Assembly (NCBI RefSeq): GCF_006385575.1
Contig: NZ_CP041040.1
Span: 1,984,001 to 2,048,000 of the forward strand
DNA: 64,000 bases
Direction of reading: 5' to 3'
DNA from: Microbacterium foliorum
Lineage (GTDB): Bacteria; Actinomycetota; Actinomycetes; Actinomycetales; Microbacteriaceae
Shown: in pieces, positions 24,691 through 31,724 of the stretch
Layout: the number at the start of each line of letters is the position of its first letter
How positions within the stretch are numbered: the first letter of the stretch is position 1
The notes under the pieces: model-generated
What the model was told of the DNA's origin: nothing
The model's database searches: none
What the model saw: the letters and a program-made list of their open reading frames with translations, nothing else
Translations under genes and position numbers: made by a program

Positions 24691-25773
24691 TCACTCGATG
24701 AGCTCATCCTCGTCTTCACGCGAGATCGTGATCTCCTCCGCGGCCTCCAGGTCGCGGATGATGCGCACGATCTCGGCGCGGGCCTCGTCGACCTGACGCA
24801 TGCGCACGGGGCCCAGCACTCGAGTCTCCTCGGCGAGGTTCTCCTGATTGCGCTCGGTCATGTTGCCCTTGACCTTGTCGGTGATCTGCTCGTCGGCGCC
24901 CTTCAGCGCGAGCGCGAGCATGCGAAGGTCGATCCCGCGCAGCACCCGCTGGGCATCGCGGTCTTCGAGGCGAGCGATGTCGGCGAACGTGACCATGCGG
25001 CTGCGGATGTCCTCGGCCAGCGCCAGGTCGCGCCCCTCGAGGCTCGCGAGCAGCGACTTCTCGAGGGCGGTGTCCGACCTGTTGATGATCTCGACGAGAG
25101 GCTGCACGCCGCCGATCGACTCGTGGTTGTCGCGCATCGCGAAGACGCCGGTGCGCGAGCGCAGCGAGTCGGCGACGATCGAGATCGCCTCCTGGGTCGC
25201 AGTGCCCATCGTCGCGATCGCCTGCGCGACATCGGTGCGCAACGGGTCCTGCAGAGCGGCCAGCACGGCCGCCGCGCGATCGGCTCGCAGATTCGCCAGC
25301 ACCACCGCGACCGTGGTCGGCAGCTCGCCCTCGATGATCGTGGCGAGCTGGGCCGGGTCGGCCGCGTTGAGGAAGTCGAACGACACCGAGCCCTGCGACA
25401 TCACCCGGCCGACCATCCCGACCGCCTTCTCGCGCCCGAACGCCGTCTCGAGCAGTCCCGTGGCGAGTTCCTGACCGCCGCGCGACGGCAGCGAGCCGCC
25501 GGTGGCGATGCGTCGGAACTCCGCGAGGGCGCGAGCCGTCGAGGCGACGTCCACTCCCCCGAGCTGCGTCAGCTCGGCCGCGAGCATCTCGGAGCGCTCC
25601 TCGCCGAGGTGACGCAGCACTTCGGCGCTGGCAGCGCGGTCCATGTTCATCAGCACGATCGCGGCCTTGCGAAGGCCGCTCATCTCGGGCGCGGAAACAG
25701 CTGCGGGTGCGACGACGGTCGAGACCTCGACGGTGTCCGCCTGCGCGTCCAGCAACTCGGTCAGTGCGCTCAT
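24691..25773 (-). CDS. fliG: Flagellar motor switch protein FliG
   Basis: 360 aa. The N-terminal domain (GLRKAAIVLMNMDRAASAEVLRHL) binds FliF, the middle domain has the EHPQ-like region (FDFLNAADPAQLATIIEGEL), and the C-terminal torque domain has the charged helix (DLALAEDIRSRMVTFADIARLEDRDAQRVLRGID). FliG transmits stator torque to the rotor. It overlaps fliF by four bases. Confidence 0.95.
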   Translation of the reverse strand: MSALTELLDAQADTVEVSTVVAPAAVSAPEMSGLRKAAIVLMNMDRAASAEVLRHLGEERSEMLAAELTQLGGVDVASTARALAEFRRIATGGSLPSRGGQELATGLLETAFGREKAVGMVGRVMSQGSVSFDFLNAADPAQLATIIEGELPTTVAVVLANLRADRAAAVLAALQDPLRTDVAQAIATMGTATQEAISIVADSLRSRTGVFAMRDNHESIGGVQPLVEIINRSDTALEKSLLASLEGRDLALAEDIRSRMVTFADIARLEDRDAQRVLRGIDLRMLALALKGADEQITDKVKGNMTERNQENLAEETRVLGPVRMRQVDEARAEIVRIIRDLEAAEEITISREDEDELIE

Positions 25774-27410
25774 ACCGTCGCCTCGTCCATCAGGTCGGCC
25801 AGTGCGCTGGCGATGGTGTCGGGTTCGCGCTTCGCCAGATCATCGATCTCGCGCCGTCTGCGCTCGACCAACACCTTGTCCGGTTCCGGCTCGTCATCGG
25901 GGTCTACCGATGCCGATGGCAGCAGCGTGGTGGGTGCCGGCGCGACGAGCGCCTCCGATTCCTTCAGCCCCCTGAGAGAGCGGAGCTTCTGCTCCTCGTT
26001 CTCGGTGACCGTGGCGAAGTACTCGATGGGGCCGTCTTCGGTGTACAGCACTCGGCGCTTCATCTTGCGGCGCACGACGAGGAAGATGATCAGGATGATC
26101 ACGGCCAGCAGGATCGATCCGCCGATGATCGCCGACCGCAGCAGCTCCTGCTGCATCTGCGCCTCACGCTCGGCCTCCGCCGCCGCGAGTGCGGTCGCCG
26201 CCGCCGTCGCTCCTGCCTCGTTGAACTCGACGAACTCGACGGCGATCTCGTCGCCGCGCTCGACATCGATGCCGGCGGCCGATGCCACGAGCGATTCGAT
26301 CTGATTCGCCGTCACTCCGGTGACGGTTCCCCGGTTCAGCGCGATGCTGACCGTCTGCCGCGTCACCTCTCCTGCGGGGGTGATGGTCTTCTCCGTCGAC
26401 TTGTTCACGGCGTTGTTGCGCGATGTCTCCTCGAACTCGTAGGCGCCGGTGCCGTCTGCGTTGTTCGGGACCGCGATGTTGTCGGGGCCGAGCACGCCGG
26501 TGCCACCGGCCTGACCGCCGTTGTAGGTCTCCGTCTTGGTCTCCTCCGACGCGCTCAGCTCGCCCTCGGGGGCCGAGTACGTCTCGTCCATGCGCTCCGA
26601 CGTGGAGTTCGCGACATCGGCCGAGACCGTCACGGTGGCGTTGCCGGGCCCGACGATCGTCTCGAGCATCTTGCTGACCGATGCGGCGACCTTCGCCTCG
26701 TGCTCCGTCGCCTGCTTCGACGAGTTGCCGGTGAGTCCGGCACCGACAGCCGAGAGCACTCGGCCGTCCTGATCGGTCACAGCGACGTTCTCCGGGGTCA
26801 TTCCCGGCACGGCGGCGCTCGTGAGGTGCACGATGGCCTCGATCTTCTCGTCGCTGAGGGACGATCCGTTGCGGGTCTTCACGAACACGGATGCGGTCGG
26901 GCTCTGTCGCTCCGACACGAAGACGCTCTCCTCGGGGATCGCGAGCTGCACCGACGCGGTGGAGATGCCCTCCATCGCGCCGATCGTGCCCGCCAGCTCG
27001 CCCTCGATGGCGCGCTTGTAGGTGACCGACTGCTGGAACTCGCTCGCCGTCACCCCCATGTCGTCGAGCAGCGTATAGCCCTCGCTCGTATCGCCGGGAA
27101 GACCTGCGGATGCCGCTGCGAGACGCTGCGGGTACACCTGATCGTCGGGCACGAGGATGGTCGCGCCACCCTCGGTGAGCTCGTAGCCCACGCCCGCCGA
27201 CTTCAGCTGCTCGACGACGGCCGAGGCGTCGCCCGCGCTCAGACCGGTGAACAGCGGACTCATCTGCGGCTTGGTGAGCCACGCGCCGAGCGCGATGGCC
27301 CCCATCACGAGCAGCGCGACGCCGATGATGGCGATCGTGCGCTGTGCGAGCGTGAATCCTGAGACGACCAGCTTCGCGCGGTCGTAGTAGCTCGTGAGCA
27401 TCTTGGGCAT
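25770..27410 (-). CDS. fliF: Flagellar MS-ring protein FliF
   Basis: 546 aa. Membrane helices near residues 20-45 and 432-455 flank the YscJ-type ring-building domain (LFTGLSAGDASAVVEQLKSA, GLPGDTSEGYTLLDDMGVTA). The C-terminal cytoplasmic tail, which docks FliG, ends in acidic and basic clusters. FliF makes the MS ring on which the motor and export gate assemble. It starts two bases after fliE. Confidence 0.95.
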   Translation of the reverse strand: MPKMLTSYYDRAKLVVSGFTLAQRTIAIIGVALLVMGAIALGAWLTKPQMSPLFTGLSAGDASAVVEQLKSAGVGYELTEGGATILVPDDQVYPQRLAAASAGLPGDTSEGYTLLDDMGVTASEFQQSVTYKRAIEGELAGTIGAMEGISTASVQLAIPEESVFVSERQSPTASVFVKTRNGSSLSDEKIEAIVHLTSAAVPGMTPENVAVTDQDGRVLSAVGAGLTGNSSKQATEHEAKVAASVSKMLETIVGPGNATVTVSADVANSTSERMDETYSAPEGELSASEETKTETYNGGQAGGTGVLGPDNIAVPNNADGTGAYEFEETSRNNAVNKSTEKTITPAGEVTRQTVSIALNRGTVTGVTANQIESLVASAAGIDVERGDEIAVEFVEFNEAGATAAATALAAAEAEREAQMQQELLRSAIIGGSILLAVIILIIFLVVRRKMKRRVLYTEDGPIEYFATVTENEEQKLRSLRGLKESEALVAPAPTTLLPSASVDPDDEPEPDKVLVERRRREIDDLAKREPDTIASALADLMDEATV

Positions 27411-27412
27411 CG

Positions 27413-27730
27413 TCAGGCCTGCATCCTCATGATCTCGTTGAACGCCGAGACGCTGCGATCACGCACGGCGACCACCAGATCGAGCGTCACGGAGGCGCGC
27501 GTCGAGGCGATCATGGCCTGATGGATGTCCTGCAGGTCGCCGGTCACCGCCTGCACTGCCAGTTCGTTCGACGACGACTGCAGCTGCTGGAGGTTCTCCA
27601 CGGCACCCGAGAGCGACGTCGCGAAGGTGTTCCCCGATGCCGACGCACCGGCTGCCTCCGGACCCGTCTCGAAGCTGAGCGGCGCGAGCGGCGTGACGCC
27701 TGCTGCGGTGACGGCCTCGACGCCCGACAT
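27413..27730 (-). CDS. fliE: Flagellar MS-ring/rod junction protein FliE
   Basis: 105 aa. The helical C-terminal part (LQQLQSSSNELAVQAVTG, DLQDIHQAMIASTRASVTL, DLVVAVRDRSVSAFNEIMRM) is diagnostic. FliE joins the rod to the MS ring and is among the first exported proteins. It overlaps flgC by one base. Confidence 0.95.
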   Translation of the reverse strand: MSGVEAVTAAGVTPLAPLSFETGPEAAGASASGNTFATSLSGAVENLQQLQSSSNELAVQAVTGDLQDIHQAMIASTRASVTLDLVVAVRDRSVSAFNEIMRMQA

Positions 27731-28122
27731 CAGTTGCGGCCGATCTGCAGTGCGGCCTCATAGGTCGTCTTCGCCCGATCGACGACAGCCGAGTTCGCCT
27801 CGTATCCGCGCTGCGCGAGGATCAGCATGCTCATCTGGTCGCCGAGCTCGACGTTCGGGTACTGCACGTAGCCGTCCTCGTTCGCGTAGGGGTGCTCGGG
27901 GTCGTACACGAGCTTGGCCTCGGCATCGGATTCGACGACGCCTGCGACGTACACGCCAGGGCTCTCCGTGCCGGCCTGCACAGTGACGAACTTCTCTCGA
28001 AAGGCGTCCTGCCCCGCAGGGGTGGCCGTGTTCACGTTCGCGATGTTGTCGCTGAGCGCGTCGAGCCACTTGCGGTGCGCGGTCAGGCCGGTGCCGGCGA
28101 TGCCGATCGCGTCGAAGGTCAT
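27730..28122 (-). CDS. flgC: Flagellar basal-body rod protein FlgC
   Basis: 130 aa. The rod motifs are present at both ends: WLDALSDNIANVNTATPAG near residue 19 and ELGDQMSMLILAQRGYEANS with a helical end. It is a proximal rod subunit exported early. It overlaps flgB by four bases. Confidence 0.95.
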   Translation of the reverse strand: MTFDAIGIAGTGLTAHRKWLDALSDNIANVNTATPAGQDAFREKFVTVQAGTESPGVYVAGVVESDAEAKLVYDPEHPYANEDGYVQYPNVELGDQMSMLILAQRGYEANSAVVDRAKTTYEAALQIGRN

Positions 28123-28466
28123 GCGGAGGCCTGCCCGATCGCCTTGGTGATCGACGACGCCTGGCCGCCGATCGCCTGACTCGCGAACTGGAACCGCAGC
28201 ACCGTGTCGATGTTCGACAGGGTCTCGGTGTCGAGATTGACGTTGTTACCGTTCAACCTGGTCGGCTCGAGCGATCGCTCGACCGTCGCGCCGACAGTGC
28301 CGGAACCGCTGTCGACGGCGGAGCGCAGCTCGTCCTCGAACCGGACGCGCTGGGCCTGGTAGCCGGGCGTATTGACGTTGGCGATGTTCTCGGCGATCGA
28401 GCGTTGGCGCAGAGCCAGCCCATCGAGGGCGCTGATCAGCGCAGAGGAGGTGACGGAATCGAGCAC
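28119..28466 (-). CDS. flgB: Flagellar basal-body rod protein FlgB
   Basis: 115 aa from a GTG at 28466 with GGAG seven bases upstream. The N-terminal motif LALRQRSIAENIANVNTPGY is the rod signature. It is a proximal rod subunit and the first gene of flgB-flgC-fliE-fliF-fliG, behind its own promoter and twin-hairpin leader. Confidence 0.94.
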   Translation of the reverse strand: MLDSVTSSALISALDGLALRQRSIAENIANVNTPGYQAQRVRFEDELRSAVDSGSGTVGATVERSLEPTRLNGNNVNLDTETLSNIDTVLRFQFASQAIGGQASSITKAIGQASA

Positions 28467-28492
28467 GGGGGCACTCCGGACGTTGGTGGAGA

Positions 28493-28529
28493 GGCCGATC
28501 CCTGGCCAATCGTCGAGCGATCCGTGCTC
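28493..28529 (-). promoter_or_regulatory. Twin GGA-loop hairpin leader of flgB (predicted CsrA site)
   Basis: Hairpin 1 (28529-28515): GAGC, loop ACGGATC, GCTC. Seven bases later hairpin 2 (28507-28493): GGCC, loop AGGGATC, GGCC. Hairpin 1 starts six bases after the -10 box and hairpin 2 ends 26 bases before the start codon. A third GGA lies in the ribosome site. Confidence 0.7.
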
Positions 28530-28535
28530 TGTGTG

Positions 28536-28566
28536 GACTATCGCGACAGGTGAGCGGTCACGTAAC
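28536..28566 (-). promoter_or_regulatory. Flagellar promoter of the flgB operon (14-base spacer)
   Basis: Minus strand: GGTTAC (GTTAC at 28566-28562), 14 bases, GTCGCGATAGTC (28547-28536). Confidence 0.8.
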
Positions 28567-28574
28567 CGCGATGC

Positions 28575-28853
28575 TCAACCCTCGACGTCGAGATACGCGG
28601 GTGCGTCGGTTCTGGAGGTCGGCACCCGCCGCAGTGCGGCGATCTCCCGCGCGACGTGAGCGCGGGAGGTGACGAGTCCGCCGATCATGAGCTGCTGGCG
28701 CGCGAGCACAGCTTCGGCGCGCTCGCGCAGCTCCTCCGGCACGGGACCGGGAGGCGCGTCGAAGGACTGCTCATCGAGCTGCTCGTCGGCAGCGTCGAGA
28801 GCCCGCTCGAACTGATCGAGCACCGTCAGCCAGGCCGAGAGGTTGTCGGACAC
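28575..28853 (-). CDS. Small helical flagellar protein, FliT-like by position
   Basis: 92 aa, acidic and helical (LSAWLTVLDQFERALDAADEQL, ELRERAEAVLARQQLMIGGL). It follows fliS by six bases in a fliD-fliS-X operon, the usual place for FliT, a chaperone of the FliD cap. Sequence similarity is too weak to call by itself, so the name is an inference from position and size. Confidence 0.7.
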   Translation of the reverse strand: MSDNLSAWLTVLDQFERALDAADEQLDEQSFDAPPGPVPEELRERAEAVLARQQLMIGGLVTSRAHVAREIAALRRVPTSRTDAPAYLDVEG

Positions 28854-28859
28854 GGGCGT

Positions 28860-29273
28860 TCAGGCCATTGCCGTGATGGGCGTCTGCGTGCCCGAGGTGA
28901 TCGCCGCGGCCGCCGCATGCCAGGCCTCGCGCAGCGGAACGACGAGATCGCGGCATTCTGCGGTGGCCACCCGATCACGAGCGATGTTCGCGGTGATCAG
29001 GCGGCCCGTGAGGTAGGTGTACAGGCCACGCAGCTCTGCGGACCCGTCCCACTCATCGGTGAGGGAGCTGTTCAGCTCGGCGACGATCTGCTGCGCGTGC
29101 ATGAGGTGATTCCCCGCAGCCGCCCAGTCTCCGGACTCCTGCGAAGCGTCTGCGCGCTCGATGTCGACCAGCAGGCGATCGTAGAGCAGCACGAGGAGTC
29201 GTTCCGGCGTGGCCGAGGCGACCTGCTGCTCGAGGTACTGCTGTTTGGCGCGGTCGAGAGAGGTGATGGGCAT
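28860..29273 (-). CDS. fliS: Flagellin export chaperone FliS
   Basis: 137 aa from the ATG at 29273. The start (LDRAKQQYLEQQVASATPER then LLVLLYDRLLVDIERA) and the later LTDEWDGSAELRGLYTYLTG are typical FliS motifs. FliS binds the C-terminus of flagellin and keeps it export-competent. It starts 40 bases after fliD. Confidence 0.93.
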   Translation of the reverse strand: MPITSLDRAKQQYLEQQVASATPERLLVLLYDRLLVDIERADASQESGDWAAAGNHLMHAQQIVAELNSSLTDEWDGSAELRGLYTYLTGRLITANIARDRVATAECRDLVVPLREAWHAAAAAITSGTQTPITAMA

Positions 29274-29313
29274 GGTTCTGGTCTCCGATGCGATGGTGGT
29301 GGCGGTGCTCAGG

Positions 29314-30678
29314 TCACGACGTCGTCGTGTTGTTGAGGCCTGCGAGCTGCGAAGTGAGCCACGACGACTGCGACTGCAGCTTCGACAGCTGGACCTCGAG
29401 CTGCGCATAGGTGCGCTCGAGCGTCGCCTGCCTCTGCTCCAGCCGGACGTCCCATCGCTCGACCTGGGTCTTGAGAGTCTTGACCTCGGTCTCCTGACCC
29501 GTGATGCGCTGAGTGAGCAGCCCGTCGTACTTGTCGGAGTACTGATCGGTGACGCCTTCGACGCGTCCGGCGATCGCCGAGAAGAGCTCCTGAGTCTTCT
29601 CTGGGTCCTCGGCGAGGGCCTTGCCGAACTTCTCGGCATCGAACGAGAGCACGCCCTTGTCGCTGATCGAGATTCCGATCGTCGACGGCGAGACTCCGTC
29701 GACCGGATGCTGCATCGCGTTCGCGAGAGCGCCGCGGAGGTTGCGAACGGTGCTGTCTCCGGTGAACACGCCGAGCGTGGTGGACTCGCCCACTTCTCCG
29801 ACCGTCGCCTTCGATCCGTTGTCGATGCGGGTCAGCAGTGCGGCGATCTCCTTGACATACGTCTCGGCGGTCGTGGTCTGCTTCTTCGCATCCCGAGCCA
29901 CAGTCACGGTCACAGGATCAGCACTGGGCTTCGTGACCGTGACCTCGATGCCCTCCCCCACGCTGATCGTGTTGCTGGCGCTGTTCAGCGTCTGCTCTGC
30001 GCTGGTCCCGGCGAACAGACGGATGCGGGCGTCCGCCCCCTGGGTGATGACGGCGGCACCGGGCTCGGCGCCGAGATCCGTCGAGGTGCCTGCGGCGACG
30101 TCGGCCGCCGTGCCCCTGTGCACGGTGAACTCACCGGCCGCACCGGTCTCGATGGAGGTGAGCTGGATGCGCGACAGCGGCTTGCCGTCGGCATCCGTTC
30201 CTGCCGGGACGACGGTGGCACTGACTCCGGCCTTCGAGGCGTTGATCGCCTTCGCGAGATCCTGCGGCCCGGTGCCGAGCGGGGTGACCTCGATCGCCTC
30301 GCCGTCTGAGCCGACGAGAGTGAAGGCACCGCCCCACGCCGTGGATCCTCCGGAAGCCGTGACGATGGAGTGCGACGTGGCGACGGCATCGACCACGATG
30401 TCCGTCGAGAACGCGGTGGCTTTCGCGCCGGCCGTCACCGTGACGGTCTCGGACGACGAGGAGGCCGTGAACGAGGCAAGGGAGGAGGGTGCCGCGGCGG
30501 TCTTGGCCTTGGCGACGAGCTCCTGCAGCGTCGTGTTGAGCGACTGCAGGTTCGTGATGATCGAGTTGCGGTCCGCGATCTTGTTCGTGATGAGCGTCTT
30601 CGGGATCGCCGAGACGTCCATGAGCGCTTTGATGAGCTCTTCGGTCTTGAGCCCTGATACGAGTCCGTCGAGTTTCAT
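29314..30678 (-). CDS. fliD: Flagellar filament cap protein FliD
   Basis: 454 aa. The N-terminal FliD domain (MKLDGLVSGLKTEELIKALM, then coiled coil to about residue 60) and the C-terminal FliD domain ending in a coiled coil (VERWDVRLEQRQATLERTY, AQLEVQLSKLQSQSSWLTSQ) match the family. It caps the filament and helps flagellin fold. I see no flagellar-type promoter in the 100 bases upstream, so it may depend on read-through from fliC. Confidence 0.93.
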   Translation of the reverse strand: MKLDGLVSGLKTEELIKALMDVSAIPKTLITNKIADRNSIITNLQSLNTTLQELVAKAKTAAAPSSLASFTASSSSETVTVTAGAKATAFSTDIVVDAVATSHSIVTASGGSTAWGGAFTLVGSDGEAIEVTPLGTGPQDLAKAINASKAGVSATVVPAGTDADGKPLSRIQLTSIETGAAGEFTVHRGTAADVAAGTSTDLGAEPGAAVITQGADARIRLFAGTSAEQTLNSASNTISVGEGIEVTVTKPSADPVTVTVARDAKKQTTTAETYVKEIAALLTRIDNGSKATVGEVGESTTLGVFTGDSTVRNLRGALANAMQHPVDGVSPSTIGISISDKGVLSFDAEKFGKALAEDPEKTQELFSAIAGRVEGVTDQYSDKYDGLLTQRITGQETEVKTLKTQVERWDVRLEQRQATLERTYAQLEVQLSKLQSQSSWLTSQLAGLNNTTTS

Positions 30679-30722
30679 CCCGGTCGTCTTCCGTGCGGTG
30701 TGGTCGGGGGGTCCTACAGGAA

Positions 30723-30773
30723 GGCGCCCGAACGGAGGTGACTCCGCCCGGGCGCCTGATGCGCCTCAGGCGC
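30723..30773 (-). terminator. Terminator of fliC with overlapping second hairpin
   Basis: The main stem is GGCGCCCG (30723-30730) with CGGGCGCC (30749-30756), plus inner CGGAG / CTCCG around a GTGA loop; on the minus strand it is followed by TTCCT. A second hairpin, GCGCCTGA (30752-30759) with TCAGGCGC (30766-30773), shares one arm with the first, so the two are mutually exclusive. Confidence 0.7.
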
Positions 30774-30779
30774 AGCGAC

Positions 30780-31607
30780 TCAACGGAGAAGCTGCAGGAC
30801 GCCCTGGCCCGACTGGTTCGCCTGCGCGAGCATGGCGGTGCCGGCCTGCTGCAGGATGTTCGAGGCGGTGTACTTGACCATCTCGGCCGCCATGTCGGTG
30901 TCCGCGATGCGGCTCTTCGCTGCGGCCAGGTTCTCGGCCGAGACCTGCAGCGAGTTGATCGTCGACTCGAAGCGGTTCTGCGAGGCACCGAGCCCCGCAC
31001 GAGCTGTCGAAACGCCCGTGATCTCGGCGTCGACGGCGGCGATCGTGGTGAGAGCAACATCCGAGTCAGCGACACCCAGCGCCTTGATGCGGTCACCGAG
31101 GCCGGAGAAGTCGGTCAGCGCGACCGTGATCTGGTCCTCGGCTCCGACCGAGCCGGCACCGACCTGGAACGTCAGGTCGGCTGAGGTGCCGTCGAGCAGC
31201 TTGATGCCGTTGAAGTTCGTGCTTTCGGCGACACGGGTGAGCTCGTCACCCAGAGCGTCGATCTCGGTCTTGATGGCGTCGCGCGAGTCGACGTTGTTCG
31301 AGTCGTTACCGGCCTGGACGGCGAGGTCACGAACGCGCTGCAGGATCGAGTGGACCTCGGTGAGCGCGCCTTCTGCGGTCTGGATGACCGAGATGCCGTC
31401 CTGAGCGTTGCGGGCTGCGACGTTCAGGCCGTTGACCTGCGACCGCAGGCCCTCGGAGATGGCGAGGCCGGCGGCGTCATCGGCAGCGCGGTTGATGCGC
31501 AGACCGCTCGAGAGCTTCTCGAGCGACTTCGAGACGTCGTTCTGGTTGACAGAGAGGTTGCGGTACGCGTTGAGTGCACCGACGTTGGTTGCGATCTGAA
31601 GACCCAT
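30780..31607 (-). CDS. fliC: Flagellin FliC
   Basis: 275 aa from the ATG at 31607 (GGAGGA eight bases upstream). It has only the conserved D0/D1 regions: N-terminal IATNVGALNAYRNLSVNQND and SLEKLSSGLRINRAADDAAG, and C-terminal NRFESTINSLQVSAENLAAA and SNILQQAGTAMLAQANQSGQ. This is a short flagellin with almost no variable D2/D3 domain. It is monocistronic between its own promoter and terminator, and its leader carries predicted CsrA sites. Confidence 0.96.
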   Translation of the reverse strand: MGLQIATNVGALNAYRNLSVNQNDVSKSLEKLSSGLRINRAADDAAGLAISEGLRSQVNGLNVAARNAQDGISVIQTAEGALTEVHSILQRVRDLAVQAGNDSNNVDSRDAIKTEIDALGDELTRVAESTNFNGIKLLDGTSADLTFQVGAGSVGAEDQITVALTDFSGLGDRIKALGVADSDVALTTIAAVDAEITGVSTARAGLGASQNRFESTINSLQVSAENLAAAKSRIADTDMAAEMVKYTASNILQQAGTAMLAQANQSGQGVLQLLR

Positions 31608-31613
31608 GAGAAT

Positions 31614-31656
31614 TCCTCCGTGGTTATGGGGCTGGACGCGGGCCCATCCGTGGGCC
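31614..31656 (-). promoter_or_regulatory. fliC leader: GGA-loop hairpin plus GGA ribosome site (predicted CsrA target)
   Basis: On the minus strand a perfect 6-bp stem GGCCCA / TGGGCC (31656-31651 and 31646-31641) presents a CGGA loop, giving ACGGATG, close to the known CsrA consensus. About 20 bases later the ribosome site is ACGGAGGA (GGAGGA at 31619-31614). One site upstream and one on the ribosome site is the layout of the Bacillus subtilis hag leader. Confidence 0.7.
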
Positions 31657-31666
31657 TGCACAACCG

Positions 31667-31695
31667 ACATTCGCGACATGCGCCGCCTACGTAAC
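31667..31695 (-). promoter_or_regulatory. Flagellin promoter (13-base spacer, variant -10)
   Basis: Minus strand: GGTTAC (GTTAC at 31695-31691), 13 bases, GTCGCGAATGT (31677-31667). The -10 differs from the GATAGT of the other flagellar promoters, and the spacer matches that of the flgN operon. Confidence 0.75.
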
Positions 31696-31724
31696 CACCG
31701 GCGGAGAAGATTCGGGCGGTCGTG

